A stretch of 64,000 nucleotides of DNA, taken from positions 930,001 to 994,000 of the forward strand of contig NZ_CP048411.1 of assembly GCF_019355055.1 (NCBI RefSeq), given 5' to 3'. The notes beneath the pieces are model-generated. The model made no database searches, had not been told where the DNA came from, and saw nothing but the letters and a program-made list of their open reading frames with translations. Shown here piece by piece: positions 12,075 through 21,249 of this stretch (position 1 is its first letter; every line of letters starts with the position of its first letter). Made by a program: the position numbers and the translations under genes. This stretch comes from Pseudomonas sp. MTM4. GTDB lineage: Bacteria; Pseudomonadota; Gammaproteobacteria; Pseudomonadales; Pseudomonadaceae.

Positions 12075-13847
12075 TCAGTAAGTCCGGACCTTGGGTTCGA
12101 AAGTCGGAACTGTCTTCGGAGAGAAGTTCACGGCACGCTTGGCTACACGCTTCTCACCTGGGAAGTACAGGGTGTGGCACAGCCAGTTTTCATCGTCACG
12201 CTCTTCGTAATCTTCACGAGCATGCGCACCGCGGGATTCTTTGCGGTTTTCAGCAGCAATGGCAGTCGCTTCGGCAACTTCCAGCAGATTCTGAAGTTCC
12301 AGCGCCTCGATACGCGCGGTATTGAACGCCTGGCTCTTGTCAGAAATCTTGACGGTAGCGATACGCTGACGCAGATCAGCCAACTGGGCGATGCCCTTCT
12401 GCATATATTCGCCAGTACGGAACACACCGAAGTAGTTCTGCATGCAGCTTTGCAGCTCTTTACGCAGCGAAGCGACATCTTCACCAGCAGTCCGCTCGTT
12501 CAGACTGGCCAGGCGATTCAGCGCCACGTCCAAATCGGTTTCCGTAGCACCGCGATGCTCGATACCGTCCTTCAGCGCTTTTTCCAAATGCAGACCAGCC
12601 GCACGGCCGAATACGACCAGATCCAGCAGCGAGTTGCCGCCCAGGCGGTTGGCGCCATGCACGGATACGCACGCCACTTCGCCTACGGCAAACAAGCCAT
12701 CGATAATCTTGTCATTGCCGTTGGCATCCTGGGTCATTGCCTGACCGTGGATATTGGTGGCGATGCCGCCCATCATGTAATGGCAGGTCGGAACAACAGG
12801 AACCGGAGCAGTGACCGGATCGACGTGAGCAAAGGTCTTGGACAGCTCACAGATACCCGGCAGACGGCTGTGCAGCACTTCTTCGCCGAGGTGATCGAGC
12901 TTGAGCATCACGTGATCGCCGTCCGGACCACAGCCGTTGCCAGCCAGGATTTCCTTAACCATCGAGCGAGCGACGACGTCACGACCGGCAAGATCTTTCG
13001 CGTTCGGAGCATAACGCTCCATGAAGCGCTCGCCGTGCTTGTTGATCAGGTAACCACCCTCACCACGGCAACCTTCGGTCACCAGCACGCCAGCACCGGC
13101 GATACCCGTCGGGTGGAACTGCCACATCTCGATGTCTTGAACCGGCACACCGGCACGCAGCGCCATACCGATACCGTCACCGGTATTGATCAGGGCATTG
13201 GTGGTGGATGCATAGATACGACCGGCACCGCCGGTAGCCAGAACCACGGCCTTGGAGCGGATATAAACCGTTTCGCCATTTTCGATGCAGATTGCGATGA
13301 TGCCGACGATGGCACCATCCTGGTTCTTCACCAGGTCGACGCCGTACCACTCATTAAGGAAAGAGGTGCCGGCTTTCAGGTTGGCCTGATAAAGCGTGTG
13401 CAGCAGCGCGTGACCGGTACGGTCGGCCGCAGCACAGGTGCGGGCAGCCTGACCGCCCTTGCCGTAGTCCTTGGACTGACCACCAAACGGACGCTGGTAA
13501 ATACGGCCCTGCTCGGTACGAGAGAACGGCAGCCCCATGTGCTCCAGCTCAAACACCGCTTCAGGTCCAACGGAACACATGTATTCGATAGCGTCCTGAT
13601 CGCCGATGTAATCGGAACCCTTGACGGTATCGTACATATGCCAACGCCAATCATCGTTCGGATCGGCCGAAGCGATAGCGCAGGTGATGCCACCCTGAGC
13701 GGAAACGGTATGGGAACGGGTCGGGAAAACCTTAGTCACCACCGCAGTTTTGTGGCCACCTTGGGCCAGCTGCAGCGCGGCGCGCATGCCCGCGCCACCG
13801 CCACCAATAATGATGGCGTCATAAGAAAGAGTACGAATGCTAGCCAT
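12075..13847 (-). CDS. sdhA: Succinate dehydrogenase flavoprotein subunit
   Basis: A 590-residue protein. FAD is bound by [14 protein letters not shown] (residues 12-25), and HTVSAQGGI places the histidine that binds FAD covalently at residue 46. The substrate region includes [22 protein letters not shown] with the catalytic Arg/His set, followed by the capping and C-terminal helical domains. It oxidises succinate to fumarate. It follows sdhD after three bases. Confidence 0.98.
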   Translation of the reverse strand: MASIRTLSYDAIIIGGGGAGMRAALQLAQGGHKTAVVTKVFPTRSHTVSAQGGITCAIASADPNDDWRWHMYDTVKGSDYIGDQDAIEYMCSVGPEAVFELEHMGLPFSRTEQGRIYQRPFGGQSKDYGKGGQAARTCAAADRTGHALLHTLYQANLKAGTSFLNEWYGVDLVKNQDGAIVGIIAICIENGETVYIRSKAVVLATGGAGRIYASTTNALINTGDGIGMALRAGVPVQDIEMWQFHPTGIAGAGVLVTEGCRGEGGYLINKHGERFMERYAPNAKDLAGRDVVARSMVKEILAGNGCGPDGDHVMLKLDHLGEEVLHSRLPGICELSKTFAHVDPVTAPVPVVPTCHYMMGGIATNIHGQAMTQDANGNDKIIDGLFAVGEVACVSVHGANRLGGNSLLDLVVFGRAAGLHLEKALKDGIEHRGATETDLDVALNRLASLNERTAGEDVASLRKELQSCMQNYFGVFRTGEYMQKGIAQLADLRQRIATVKISDKSQAFNTARIEALELQNLLEVAEATAIAAENRKESRGAHAREDYEERDDENWLCHTLYFPGEKRVAKRAVNFSPKTVPTFEPKVRTY

Positions 13848-13850
13848 GGA

Positions 13851-14219
13851 TCAGATACCCCAAAGAATCTGCACACCCCAGACGAAGAATGTGAACATGG
13901 CGATGCCACACACTGCCTGGAAGAGGAAACGCACACCGGTAGCCCACTTACCGATTGCCATGTTGGTCAGGTAGTCAGTGGAAATGGTCCACATACCAAC
14001 CCATGCATGCACACTCAGGGCGACCAGTGCCAGCAGACTGAAGATACGCATCCAGCTGGACGAAAAGAGTCCCTGCCACTGAGCGTATTCCAGCCCCGGA
14101 TTCACAAGCAGGTATCCGATCAGAAAAATGAAGTAAGCCGCGAGAACCACCGCAGAGACGCGCTGAGCCATCCAATCGTACAGACCCGAACGCGAGAAGT
14201 TCGTGACGTTAGTTACCAT
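13851..14219 (-). CDS. sdhD: Succinate dehydrogenase membrane anchor subunit
   Basis: A 122-residue protein with three membrane helices (about 23-42, 58-78, 95-118). The sequence LSVHAWVGMWTISTDY contains the histidine expected near the haem b / quinone site and the quinone-site tyrosine. With SdhC it anchors SdhAB and binds ubiquinone. Its first codons overlap the end of sdhC by 7 bases. Confidence 0.96.
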   Translation of the reverse strand: MVTNVTNFSRSGLYDWMAQRVSAVVLAAYFIFLIGYLLVNPGLEYAQWQGLFSSSWMRIFSLLALVALSVHAWVGMWTISTDYLTNMAIGKWATGVRFLFQAVCGIAMFTFFVWGVQILWGI

Positions 14220-14587
14220 ATCCAGACTCCCGCCAGAACGATCAGCACCGCCGAAACGGCCAGAACGATTTTCGAGCCCAGCTTGCCGCCTTCCAGCGTC
14301 TCACCATGCCCGGTGTCCATGATCAGGTGACGCACACCCGCCACCAGGTGGTACAGCAATGCAGAAAGCAGCGCCCAGATCACCAGCTTGGCTAGCGGAC
14401 TGCTGATATACGCTTTCACTTCTTCGAAGCCTTCGGCAGAAGAAAGCGAGACATCCAGCGCAAGCAGCAGAATGGCCACACCAACAAACAGTATCACGCC
14501 GGAAATGCGGTGAAGGATTGAGGTGTAGGCAGTGATTGGGAGCTTTATTGTCCTAAGATCTAGGTTTACAGGTCGTTGGCTTTTCAC
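14213..14587 (-). CDS. sdhC: Succinate dehydrogenase cytochrome b556 subunit
   Basis: A 124-residue protein starting MKSQRPVNLDLRTIKLPITAY, typical of pseudomonad SdhC. It has three membrane helices, HRISGVILF near residue 26 and a haem-ligand region LVAGVRHLIMDTGHG near residue 81. It is the first gene of the sdh-suc operon. A good promoter lies about 130 bases upstream, giving a fairly long leader. Confidence 0.96.
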   Translation of the reverse strand: MKSQRPVNLDLRTIKLPITAYTSILHRISGVILFVGVAILLLALDVSLSSAEGFEEVKAYISSPLAKLVIWALLSALLYHLVAGVRHLIMDTGHGETLEGGKLGSKIVLAVSAVLIVLAGVWIW

Positions 14588-14718
14588 GGCTTTTTTTCAC
14601 ACTTGAGAGCCCCCGAAAACGCAGGGCAGTTGTTGGGAAGAGCACGCAGCGGTACCCGCCACCCACGAGTGACAACCCACAGGAAACTGCCTGTTAGGCC
14701 CCTGCCGGTCGGTCGCCG

Positions 14719-14747
14719 AGTATAAACAGTTAGGTGGCTAATGACAA
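14719..14747 (-). promoter_or_regulatory. sigma70-type promoter of sdhC
   Basis: On the minus strand, -35 TTGTCA (complement of 14742-14747) and -10 TATACT (complement of 14719-14724) are separated by exactly 17 bases. Transcription would begin near 14712 and leave a leader of about 125 bases before the sdhC ATG. Confidence 0.8.
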
Positions 14748-14862
14748 TGTGGTGAAGTGCCACTAAAGGCGCATGGCGTCCCTGATTACAAATGCCGTAA
14801 ATAGCATCTTCTGGTTGCGAATTCACCCGTAAAAGCCCTCTGTAACAGGGCGCCCGCGTAAA

Positions 14863-14890
14863 TTGACTTTGAGATTTATCTCACTATAGT
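14863..14890 (+). promoter_or_regulatory. sigma70-type promoter of gltA
   Basis: -35 TTGACT (14863-14868) and -10 TATAGT (14885-14890) are separated by 16 bases. The likely start near 14897 leaves about 50 bases of leader, ending in the ribosome site AGGAGG eight bases before the gltA ATG. The divergent sdhC and gltA promoters are only about 115 bases apart. The rest of the 361-base region between the two genes (14588-14948) holds no recognisable gene. Confidence 0.8.
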
Positions 14891-14948
14891 GATGCGGGCC
14901 CTGCGTGGGGGGCCATGATGATTCCAAGCATAAAACAGGAGGCCATAC

Positions 14949-16220
14949 ATGGCTGACAACAAAGCGCAGTTGATCATCGAAGGCGCAGACGCCATCGAAC
15001 TGCCCGTTCTAACCGGCACCGTAGGGCCTGACGTAATCGATGTTCGAGGCTTGACCTCCACGGGTCGTTTCACCTTCGATCCCGGCTTCATGTCCACCGC
15101 CTCTTGCGAATCCAAGATCACCTACATCGACGGTGACAAAGGCGTTCTGTTGCATCGCGGCTACCCGATCGAACAGCTGGCCGAAAAAGCAGATTATCTC
15201 GAGACCTGCTACCTCCTGCTGAATGGCGAATTGCCTACCGCCGAAGAAAAGGCGAAGTTCATCAGCACCGTGCAAAACCATACGATGGTTCACGAGCAGC
15301 TCAAGTCCTTCCTTAATGGCTTCCGCCGCGATGCACACCCCATGGCCATCATGTGTGGCGTTGTCGGTGCGCTGTCGGCCTTCTATCACGACTCGCTGGA
15401 CATCAACGACCCGAAGCATCGCGAAATTTCAGCGGTGCGCCTGGTCGCCAAGATGCCGACACTGGCCGCCATGGTTTACAAATACTCCATGGGTCAGCCG
15501 ATGATGTATCCGCGCAACGACCTGAACTACGCTGAAAACTTCCTACACATGATGTTCAACACACCTTGTGAAGTGAAGCCGATCAGCCCGGTGCTGGCCA
15601 AGGCTATGGACCGCATCTTTATTCTGCACGCCGATCACGAGCAGAACGCTTCTACCTCTACCGTCCGCCTTGCCGGCTCCACCGGCGCCAACCCATTCGC
15701 CTGTATTGCCGCTGGCATTGCAGCGCTCTGGGGGCCGGCACACGGCGGCGCCAACGAAGCCGTCCTCACCATGCTGGACGAAATCGGCGACGTATCGAAC
15801 ATCGAGAAGTTCCTGGCCAAGGCCAAGGACAAGAATGATCCATTCAAACTGATGGGCTTCGGCCATCGCGTCTACAAGAACTTCGACCCGCGCGCCAAGG
15901 TCATGAAGCAGACCTGCGACGAAGTGCTGGGTGAGCTGGGCATCAACGATCCGCAACTCGAGCTGGCTATGAAGCTGGAAGAGATCGCGCTGAACGATCC
16001 CTACTTCGCCGAGCGCAACCTGTACCCGAACGTCGACTTCTACTCGGGCATCATCCTCAAGGCGATCGGCATTCCGACCAGCATGTTCACGGTGATCTTC
16101 GCGCTGGCACGCACCGTCGGCTGGATTTCGCACTGGAAAGAAATGATCGCATCCGGCCAGAAGATCGGACGCCCACGTCAGCTGTACACCGGCCACCCGC
16201 AGCGCGATCTACCTCGCTGA
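14949..16220 (+). CDS. gltA: Citrate synthase (type II)
   Basis: A 423-residue protein that aligns by position with hexameric type II citrate synthases. The catalytic triad is His265 (GPAHGGANE), His306 (GFGHRVYK) and Asp363 (NVDFYSG). The N-terminal beta region typical of the NADH-regulated form is present. It condenses oxaloacetate and acetyl-CoA to citrate. It is transcribed away from sdhCDAB and has its own promoter and terminator, the conserved Pseudomonas arrangement. Confidence 0.98.
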   Translation: MADNKAQLIIEGADAIELPVLTGTVGPDVIDVRGLTSTGRFTFDPGFMSTASCESKITYIDGDKGVLLHRGYPIEQLAEKADYLETCYLLLNGELPTAEEKAKFISTVQNHTMVHEQLKSFLNGFRRDAHPMAIMCGVVGALSAFYHDSLDINDPKHREISAVRLVAKMPTLAAMVYKYSMGQPMMYPRNDLNYAENFLHMMFNTPCEVKPISPVLAKAMDRIFILHADHEQNASTSTVRLAGSTGANPFACIAAGIAALWGPAHGGANEAVLTMLDEIGDVSNIEKFLAKAKDKNDPFKLMGFGHRVYKNFDPRAKVMKQTCDEVLGELGINDPQLELAMKLEEIALNDPYFAERNLYPNVDFYSGIILKAIGIPTSMFTVIFALARTVGWISHWKEMIASGQKIGRPRQLYTGHPQRDLPR

Positions 16221-16256
16221 GTTGTTAGCTGGAAATACAGTCCAGGACTGCTAACG

Positions 16257-16287
16257 AACCCCGCCAAATCGGCGGGGTTTCGTTTTT
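16257..16287 (+). terminator. Rho-independent terminator of gltA
   Basis: A perfect 9-bp stem AACCCCGCC / GGCGGGGTT (16257-16265, 16271-16279) with loop AAATC, followed by TCGTTTTT. It starts 37 bases after the gltA stop. Confidence 0.93.
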
Positions 16288-16529
16288 CTGGGCAAGTAAA
16301 TTGTTGTCTCCCCAGAGAGCCTGACCCATCTTGATCGCTCCATGTTCCCGCGCGGGAGTCGTTGCTCCGGACGCTCTGCGCGCTAGACACTCGCAGCTGA
16401 CTCAGAGCATCAATCAGGTAGCGGCCTCACGCGAGATCAAATGGTCAACAAAGCCAAGGAGAGACACTCCGAGTATCGGTATCGGCGTAACCAGGCGGGA
16501 GCGCAAGAACGATCAAGCCGGTGAACAGA
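16288..16529. other. Gap between gltA terminator and the YkgJ-family gene
   Basis: No supported gene, hairpin with T-run or repeat was seen. It is the downstream flank of the minus-strand YkgJ-family gene and the plus-strand gltA, so the two units converge here. Confidence 0.4.
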
Positions 16530-16781
16530 TCAGGCAGTCGCCTGCTCCAGCCAGCCAAGCAATCGAATCGCATCATCCCGATGATCGCCACAGACACTAC
16601 GATCAGCCATGAAAGCAGCACAAACAGCCGGCCGCGTAGGATGACCAAACAGCCCGCACAGATTCGAATCGGAAAGATGCAAACAACGCGCTCCAGCCGG
16701 CTTACCGAAAGGCATGCCAGGGATAGGCGAACTGATCGAAGGGGCAATACAGCAGGCACCACAACCGGGACGGCAATTCAT
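16530..16781 (-). CDS. YkgJ-family cysteine cluster protein
   Basis: An 83-residue protein starting MNCRPGCGACCIAPSIS, with cysteines 3, 7, 10 and 11. Further cysteines follow in GARCLHLSDSNLCGLFGHP, RPAVCAAF and SVCGDH. This CxxxCxxCC ... C ... C ... C spacing is that of the UPF0153/YkgJ family, thought to bind zinc or iron. The GMPFGKPAGARC segment is very typical of the pseudomonad members. The cellular role is unknown. A longer reading in another frame (16445-16762) lacks the pattern and is treated as a shadow. Confidence 0.85.
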   Translation of the reverse strand: MNCRPGCGACCIAPSISSPIPGMPFGKPAGARCLHLSDSNLCGLFGHPTRPAVCAAFMADRSVCGDHRDDAIRLLGWLEQATA

Positions 16782-17244
16782 TCCAATGTTCCGAAATGAA
16801 AAAAATGGGCGGCGATAATAATCGTTGCCTGGGCAGAAGCACCAGAGCCCGCAATAAGTGCCGGAAGCTTGCTAGGCGAACTGCATCCAATAGGGCTTTC
16901 TGTCACTCGCCAGGCGGAAACCGATTGCTCTTGGCACCGCACCGCCGAACAATCCGGACTGCAAGACAGACTGTCCATTCACGCGGACATTACAGCCCGG
17001 CATGTCGCTTCCGCTGGACAGCGATCCGCACTGACGAACACCCCAACCAAATTTCATCTTCATCGAGCTAGAGCGGCGCGACACCAGACGATCGACCGGC
17101 TATCGGGAGCCGAGCCTCAGCGCTTGCGCCTGGCACGCGTTTGGCTCCATCTGATGCGCCTGGCCGCTGCCGTATTCTTTCGCCCGGGCGCACTCGCCTC
17201 GTGGCGTCTGCCGCGGGCACGACAACAAGAAGAAGGAAGCCCCC
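16782..17244. other. Non-coding gap before the tannase-family gene
   Basis: A 463-base stretch without a recognisable protein on either strand; the short open frames show no family features and biased Ser/Arg/Cys content. It must carry the promoters of the minus-strand YkgJ gene (left) and of the plus-strand tannase gene (right). AGAAGGAAG lies just before the ATG at 17245 and serves as its ribosome site. Confidence 0.4.
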
Positions 17245-18969
17245 ATGAAAGCACTCCGTGCAACCCACGCACGCCGCTCGGCGTCGTCGCGTCTGCTGCT
17301 TGCCGCACCCGCTCTACTGGCAGCGGCAATTGCCCAACCCACTCTTGCCGCCAGTTGCAACGAACTCTCCGGAGCCAAGATTCCAAGCGCGGCGATCGCA
17401 TTACCTACATCCGGCGCCAGGGTAACGTCCTCCACCCTGGTGGCTGGCGGTGGCAATGCGCCGCAGACCTTCGGCGCGCATTGTGACCTGAACGTGGAAA
17501 TCGCCCCGGTCGACCCGAGCGCACCGACGATCAAGATGCGCATCGTTCTGCCGGAGCAGTGGAACGACAAGGCGATGATGTACGGCGGTGGCGGTTATAA
17601 CGGCACCGTCCCCAACGTGGCTGGCAACGTCCCGGCCGGACCGATCGACCAACCGACGCCGCTGGGCCGTGGCTATGCCGTATTCGCCAGCGACTCGGGG
17701 CATGTCGCCAACCCGGTTAACCCCGGTGATTTCGCTTGGAACGAAGAAGCGCTGGCCAACTATGCCCACGATGCGCTGAAGAAAACCCGCGACACCGCAA
17801 TGTACCTGATCGAACAGCGTTACGGTCGCCAGCCGCTGCGCAGCTATTTCGCCGGCGGCTCGACCGGTGGGCGCGAGGCGCTGGCCGTGGTGCAGCAATG
17901 GCCAAAGGACTTCCAGGGGGCAATCGTGCTCTACCCGGCCTACAACGCGGCGGCGCTGGATCTGCAATTCGGTCGCATCACCAGAGCCTTGGCGGCGCCT
18001 GGCGCCTTCCCCAGCCTGGAGAAACGCGCGGCATTGCTGGAGGCCGCGATGCAGGCCTGCGACGGACTGGACGGTGCGCGTGACCGAGTAATCAGCAATC
18101 AAAACGCCTGCAATGCCCGGTTCGATCCGGCCAAGGCCAAACTCAACGGCCGTCCGCTGCGCTGTCATGGCGGGGCCGATACGGGCAACGACTGCCTGTC
18201 CGATGCGCAGATCAAGGCGCTCAAGGTGTTCGACACGCCCATCCGTTTCAGCCGGCCGCTGGCCAGCGGCGAGCGCGGCTATCCCGGCTTCAATACCTGG
18301 GGCACCGATCTGGGTCGTCCAGGCGACGGGTTGCAGTTGGTGGTCAATCGGCTGGGCTTGAATACATTGCAGCCGGACTATCCGATGCCCGTGCACGGCA
18401 CCGGTTTCGCGGAGGGCGCGCCTTACCCTTCAGGATTCTGGGATGAGTGGGTGCGCTACTTCGTTACGCGCAATCCGGCCTTCAATTCGCTGACGCTGGA
18501 CCCGACCAACCTTGGCCCCTGGCAGGCACGCATCGATGCGCTGTCGCTGCGCCAGGACGTCAACCAAACCGATCTATCGGCCTTCGCCGAAAACGGCGGC
18601 AAGATCCTCATGGCCCATGGCACCTCGGATCAGCTGGTCAGCACCCGCGCTACGGCCGAGTACTACCAGCGCGTGCAGCGAGACATGGGCGTTGGGCAGA
18701 CCCGACGGTTCATGCGCTATTACGAAATCCCCGGTTATGCCCATGCGGCCAGCACGGTTTTCAACGCCTCCTGGGATTCGTTGACGGCGCTGGAGAACTG
18801 GGTCGAACGGGGCATCGTGCCCAAGCGGCAGATCGTCACCGACACCGCCGCAGTGCCGGGTCGTACCCGTCCGCTGTGCGAATACCCGGCATGGCCGAAG
18901 TACGTAAGCAAGCGCGACGTGAATAAGGCTTCGAGCTTCGCCTGTGTCAAAAGCCGGAAAGGCTGGTAA
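17245..18969 (+). CDS. Secreted tannase / feruloyl-esterase-family hydrolase
   Basis: A 574-residue protein with a signal peptide (twin positive N-terminus, LLLAAPALLAAAIAQPTLAA, cleavage near residue 36). It belongs to the tannase/FaeB family of alpha/beta hydrolases, which split esters of phenolic acids and include MHETase. The nucleophile loop AGGSTGGRE has Ser206, HGTSDQL has Asp462 and PGYAHAAS has His500. CDGLDGARD (272-280) resembles the family's Ca-binding lid loop. The two cysteines that normally flank the catalytic Ser and His are missing. An OprD porin gene follows, suggesting that a released acid is imported. The substrate is not known. Confidence 0.85.
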   Translation: MKALRATHARRSASSRLLLAAPALLAAAIAQPTLAASCNELSGAKIPSAAIALPTSGARVTSSTLVAGGGNAPQTFGAHCDLNVEIAPVDPSAPTIKMRIVLPEQWNDKAMMYGGGGYNGTVPNVAGNVPAGPIDQPTPLGRGYAVFASDSGHVANPVNPGDFAWNEEALANYAHDALKKTRDTAMYLIEQRYGRQPLRSYFAGGSTGGREALAVVQQWPKDFQGAIVLYPAYNAAALDLQFGRITRALAAPGAFPSLEKRAALLEAAMQACDGLDGARDRVISNQNACNARFDPAKAKLNGRPLRCHGGADTGNDCLSDAQIKALKVFDTPIRFSRPLASGERGYPGFNTWGTDLGRPGDGLQLVVNRLGLNTLQPDYPMPVHGTGFAEGAPYPSGFWDEWVRYFVTRNPAFNSLTLDPTNLGPWQARIDALSLRQDVNQTDLSAFAENGGKILMAHGTSDQLVSTRATAEYYQRVQRDMGVGQTRRFMRYYEIPGYAHAASTVFNASWDSLTALENWVERGIVPKRQIVTDTAAVPGRTRPLCEYPAWPKYVSKRDVNKASSFACVKSRKGW

Positions 18970-19404
18970 TTAAGCGTGGGATGGTGCGAGCCCATCTCAC
19001 TAAAGCAGCCGGTGTCGCGATCATTGCATGAGCATGGAGCGCGACACCGGCTGCGCGCACGATGCCCCCTGTCGGCGACACAGACTGCTCCAGTTATCCA
19101 CCCTCGATCACCAGCAAGCGTCCGACTCGCTGGACATCAGCGGCCCGCCATTTCAGTACATGTCCAGTATGGCGGACAGTATGGATCGCCCCTCGCCCTC
19201 TTCGCATCTGCCGGGCCAACCGCCTGCACCCCTCTGGCTCGCTTGTTTCAGGTTCCATTCATCTTTTTTCGCTTGGTTTTAAGGGACTGGCACGGCATTC
19301 GCTCAAGCAGTTCCATCGTTCCAGATAGGCGCAGACCTGAATCGGTACGACTTTGCCAGTGATTCATCCGCAACGCTGCACCCATAACAACAAGAGGAAA
19401 CCCC
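18970..19404. other. Tannase-OprD intergenic region with a perfect 15-bp inverted repeat
   Basis: No gene is seen in these 435 bases. GCAGCCGGTGTCGCG at 19005-19019 is repeated in inverse at 19040-19054 with a 20-base loop, only 36 bases after the tannase stop. No T-run follows, so it is a strong hairpin but not a classical terminator. A smaller hairpin (GATGG / CCATC) precedes it. The oprD gene has the ribosome site AAGAGGAA before 19405 and may have its own promoter in the rest of the gap. Confidence 0.55.
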
Positions 19405-20670
19405 ATGCAACATGACCGCAAGACCATCTGCCAACTGCTATGCGCAGGCGCCGCACTGAGCGTCGCCGGACCCGCCAGCGCGGCTTTCTTCGACGACAGC
19501 AAAGCGGCCATCGAGCTGCGCAACTTCTACATGAACCGCGACTTTCGCGGCAGCGAGTCCACCCAGGCCAAGGCCGAGGAATGGGCTCAGGGCTTCATTC
19601 TGAAATTCGAATCTGGCTACACCGAAGGTCCGATCGGCTTCGGTGTCGATGCCCTCGGCCTGCTCGGCGTCAAGCTCGACTCCAGCCCGGATCGTACGGG
19701 TACCGGAATCCTGCAGCGAGACAGGGAGGCGCCTAACCGCGCTCAGGACGATTACGGCTCCGCCGGCCTGACGGCAAAGGCGAAGATGTCCAACACCACC
19801 CTGCATGTCGGCACGCTGCAGCCGGTTCTGCCGGTGATCATGCGTAACGACAGCCGCCTGCTGCCCAACACCTATCGCGGCGCCTGGCTGCAGAGCAAGG
19901 AAATCGACGGCCTCACCCTCGACGCCGGCAAGCTCACCGATGTCAGCTATCGCGACTCGTCGGACAGCGAAGACATGACCGTTTTCAACGGCGGTCTGCG
20001 CAACATCACCTTTGGCAACAAGACCACCAGCGACGAATTCCTGTTCGCTGGCGGCCGTTACCAGTTCACTCCAGAACTGACCGGCAGCTACTACTACGGC
20101 GGGCTGGATGGCATCTACGACCAGCACAATTTCAACGTCGTGCACGTGCTGCCGATCGGTGATAACCAGAGCTTCAAGACCGATCTGCGCTACGTGCGCT
20201 CCACCGACGATGGCGGCAGCAACGTCGATAACAACGCCTTCGGCGCGCTCTTCACCTACAAGATCGGTGGCCATGGCTTCACCGGTGGCTATCAGAAAAT
20301 GAGTGGCGACACCGGCTTTGCCTACATCAGTGGCGGCGATAATTCGCTGATCAACCTGTTGCAGATCAATGACTTCGGCAACGAAGATGAGAAGTCATGG
20401 CAAGTTCGGTATGACTATGATTTTGCTGCCATGGGCATCCCCGGATTGAGCCTGATGACCCGCTACGTGACCGGCGACAACGTCGATCGCGGTGCCGGGC
20501 TGAGCGAAGGCAAGGAATGGGAACGCAACACCGACGTCGCCTACGTAGTCCAGAGCGGACCGTTGAAAAACCTCGGACTGAAGGTGCGCAACGCGACCGT
20601 GCGCAGCAACTTCGGCAGCGATCTGGACGAAACCCGCTTGATCCTCAGCTACACCATGGCGCTGTGGTAA
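19405..20670 (+). CDS. OprD-family outer membrane porin
   Basis: A 421-residue protein with a signal peptide cleaved near AGPASA-AFF (residue 26). Family marks are ELRNFYMNRDF at the mature N-terminus, [52 protein letters not shown] and the C-terminal RLILSYTMALW ending in an aromatic residue, as needed for Bam-mediated insertion. OprD proteins form 18-strand monomeric pores for small organic acids or basic amino acids. Its position after a phenolic-ester hydrolase suggests uptake of the acid product. Confidence 0.93.
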   Translation: MQHDRKTICQLLCAGAALSVAGPASAAFFDDSKAAIELRNFYMNRDFRGSESTQAKAEEWAQGFILKFESGYTEGPIGFGVDALGLLGVKLDSSPDRTGTGILQRDREAPNRAQDDYGSAGLTAKAKMSNTTLHVGTLQPVLPVIMRNDSRLLPNTYRGAWLQSKEIDGLTLDAGKLTDVSYRDSSDSEDMTVFNGGLRNITFGNKTTSDEFLFAGGRYQFTPELTGSYYYGGLDGIYDQHNFNVVHVLPIGDNQSFKTDLRYVRSTDDGGSNVDNNAFGALFTYKIGGHGFTGGYQKMSGDTGFAYISGGDNSLINLLQINDFGNEDEKSWQVRYDYDFAAMGIPGLSLMTRYVTGDNVDRGAGLSEGKEWERNTDVAYVVQSGPLKNLGLKVRNATVRSNFGSDLDETRLILSYTMALW

Positions 20671-20710
20671 CAGCGCAGCGGCACTGAACGCTCCGCTCCT
20701 CATTGGTTTT

Positions 20711-20738
20711 ACCGGGCCTGCCATGGCCCGGTTTTTTT
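20711..20738 (+). terminator. Rho-independent terminator of the porin gene
   Basis: A perfect 8-bp stem ACCGGGCC / GGCCCGGT (20711-20718, 20725-20732) with a 6-base loop, directly followed by six T. Confidence 0.93.
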
Positions 20739-21249
20739 GGTTTTGGCGTTATAGAACGCGTGTAACCGTTGGACTGACTATGTTTCTGGTTTTGGTACTA
20801 CGGGTGCACATGCTTATGCCGTGTTTTCGCGATGACTTCTGTTTCGCCCTGCTGGGCGAGTCCCTTTTGGCAAACGCCCCAAAAGGAACCAAAAAGTCTT
20901 GCCCCTGCATCCGGCCCTGCGCTTCGCTCCGGGTTCGTTCACTCCATCGCCGCTCCGAGGGCCGTCGCACAAGGGCCATCCATGGCCCTTTACGACTCTC
21001 GCCGCGTCCTGCGGCTCGCCCCTCTGCGCAACGATTCCGCTCACCCTCCTGATGGGGCGACTGAGCGCACGTCTGACGCCATGACAACATTCAGCAGAGA
21101 GAGGTAAAGCTGGTTGAGGGGCGCAGCTAGGAGCTTTAGAACACGCCGAGGCGGCAACCAAATGCCAAAACGGGCGAACACATAAACCTCCCAGTCCGGC
21201 TTCAAGCTCAATCCCAAAGCCCCCCTCAATGAACGTTGCCTTTTTCAAA
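20739..21249. repeat. Intergenic stretch containing a probable dispersed, coding-like repeat
   Basis: No supported gene lies between the porin terminator and pcaD. From about 20870 to 21070 the sequence has the look of a repeat often met between genes in stutzeri-group genomes. On the minus strand it can be read as a pseudo-protein with GKTFWFLLGRLPKGTR and GHGWPLCDGPRSGDG. That reading has no family support as a protein. I recall such stretches as multi-copy; a genome search is needed to confirm it. The left end carries AAACGCCCCAAAAGG. Confidence 0.45.

Noticed and set aside
12174..14330. 718-residue plus-strand open frame opposite sdhA and sdhD
   Set aside because: Antisense shadow of sdhA, whose FAD and active-site motifs are certain.
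14584..14826. 80-residue open frame on the minus strand upstream of sdhC
   Set aside because: It covers the sdhC promoter and leader, has no family features and no good ribosome site.
16445..16762. 105-residue hydrophobic minus-strand open frame overlapping the YkgJ gene
   Set aside because: The overlapping frame 16530-16781 has the complete YkgJ cysteine pattern and is the real gene.
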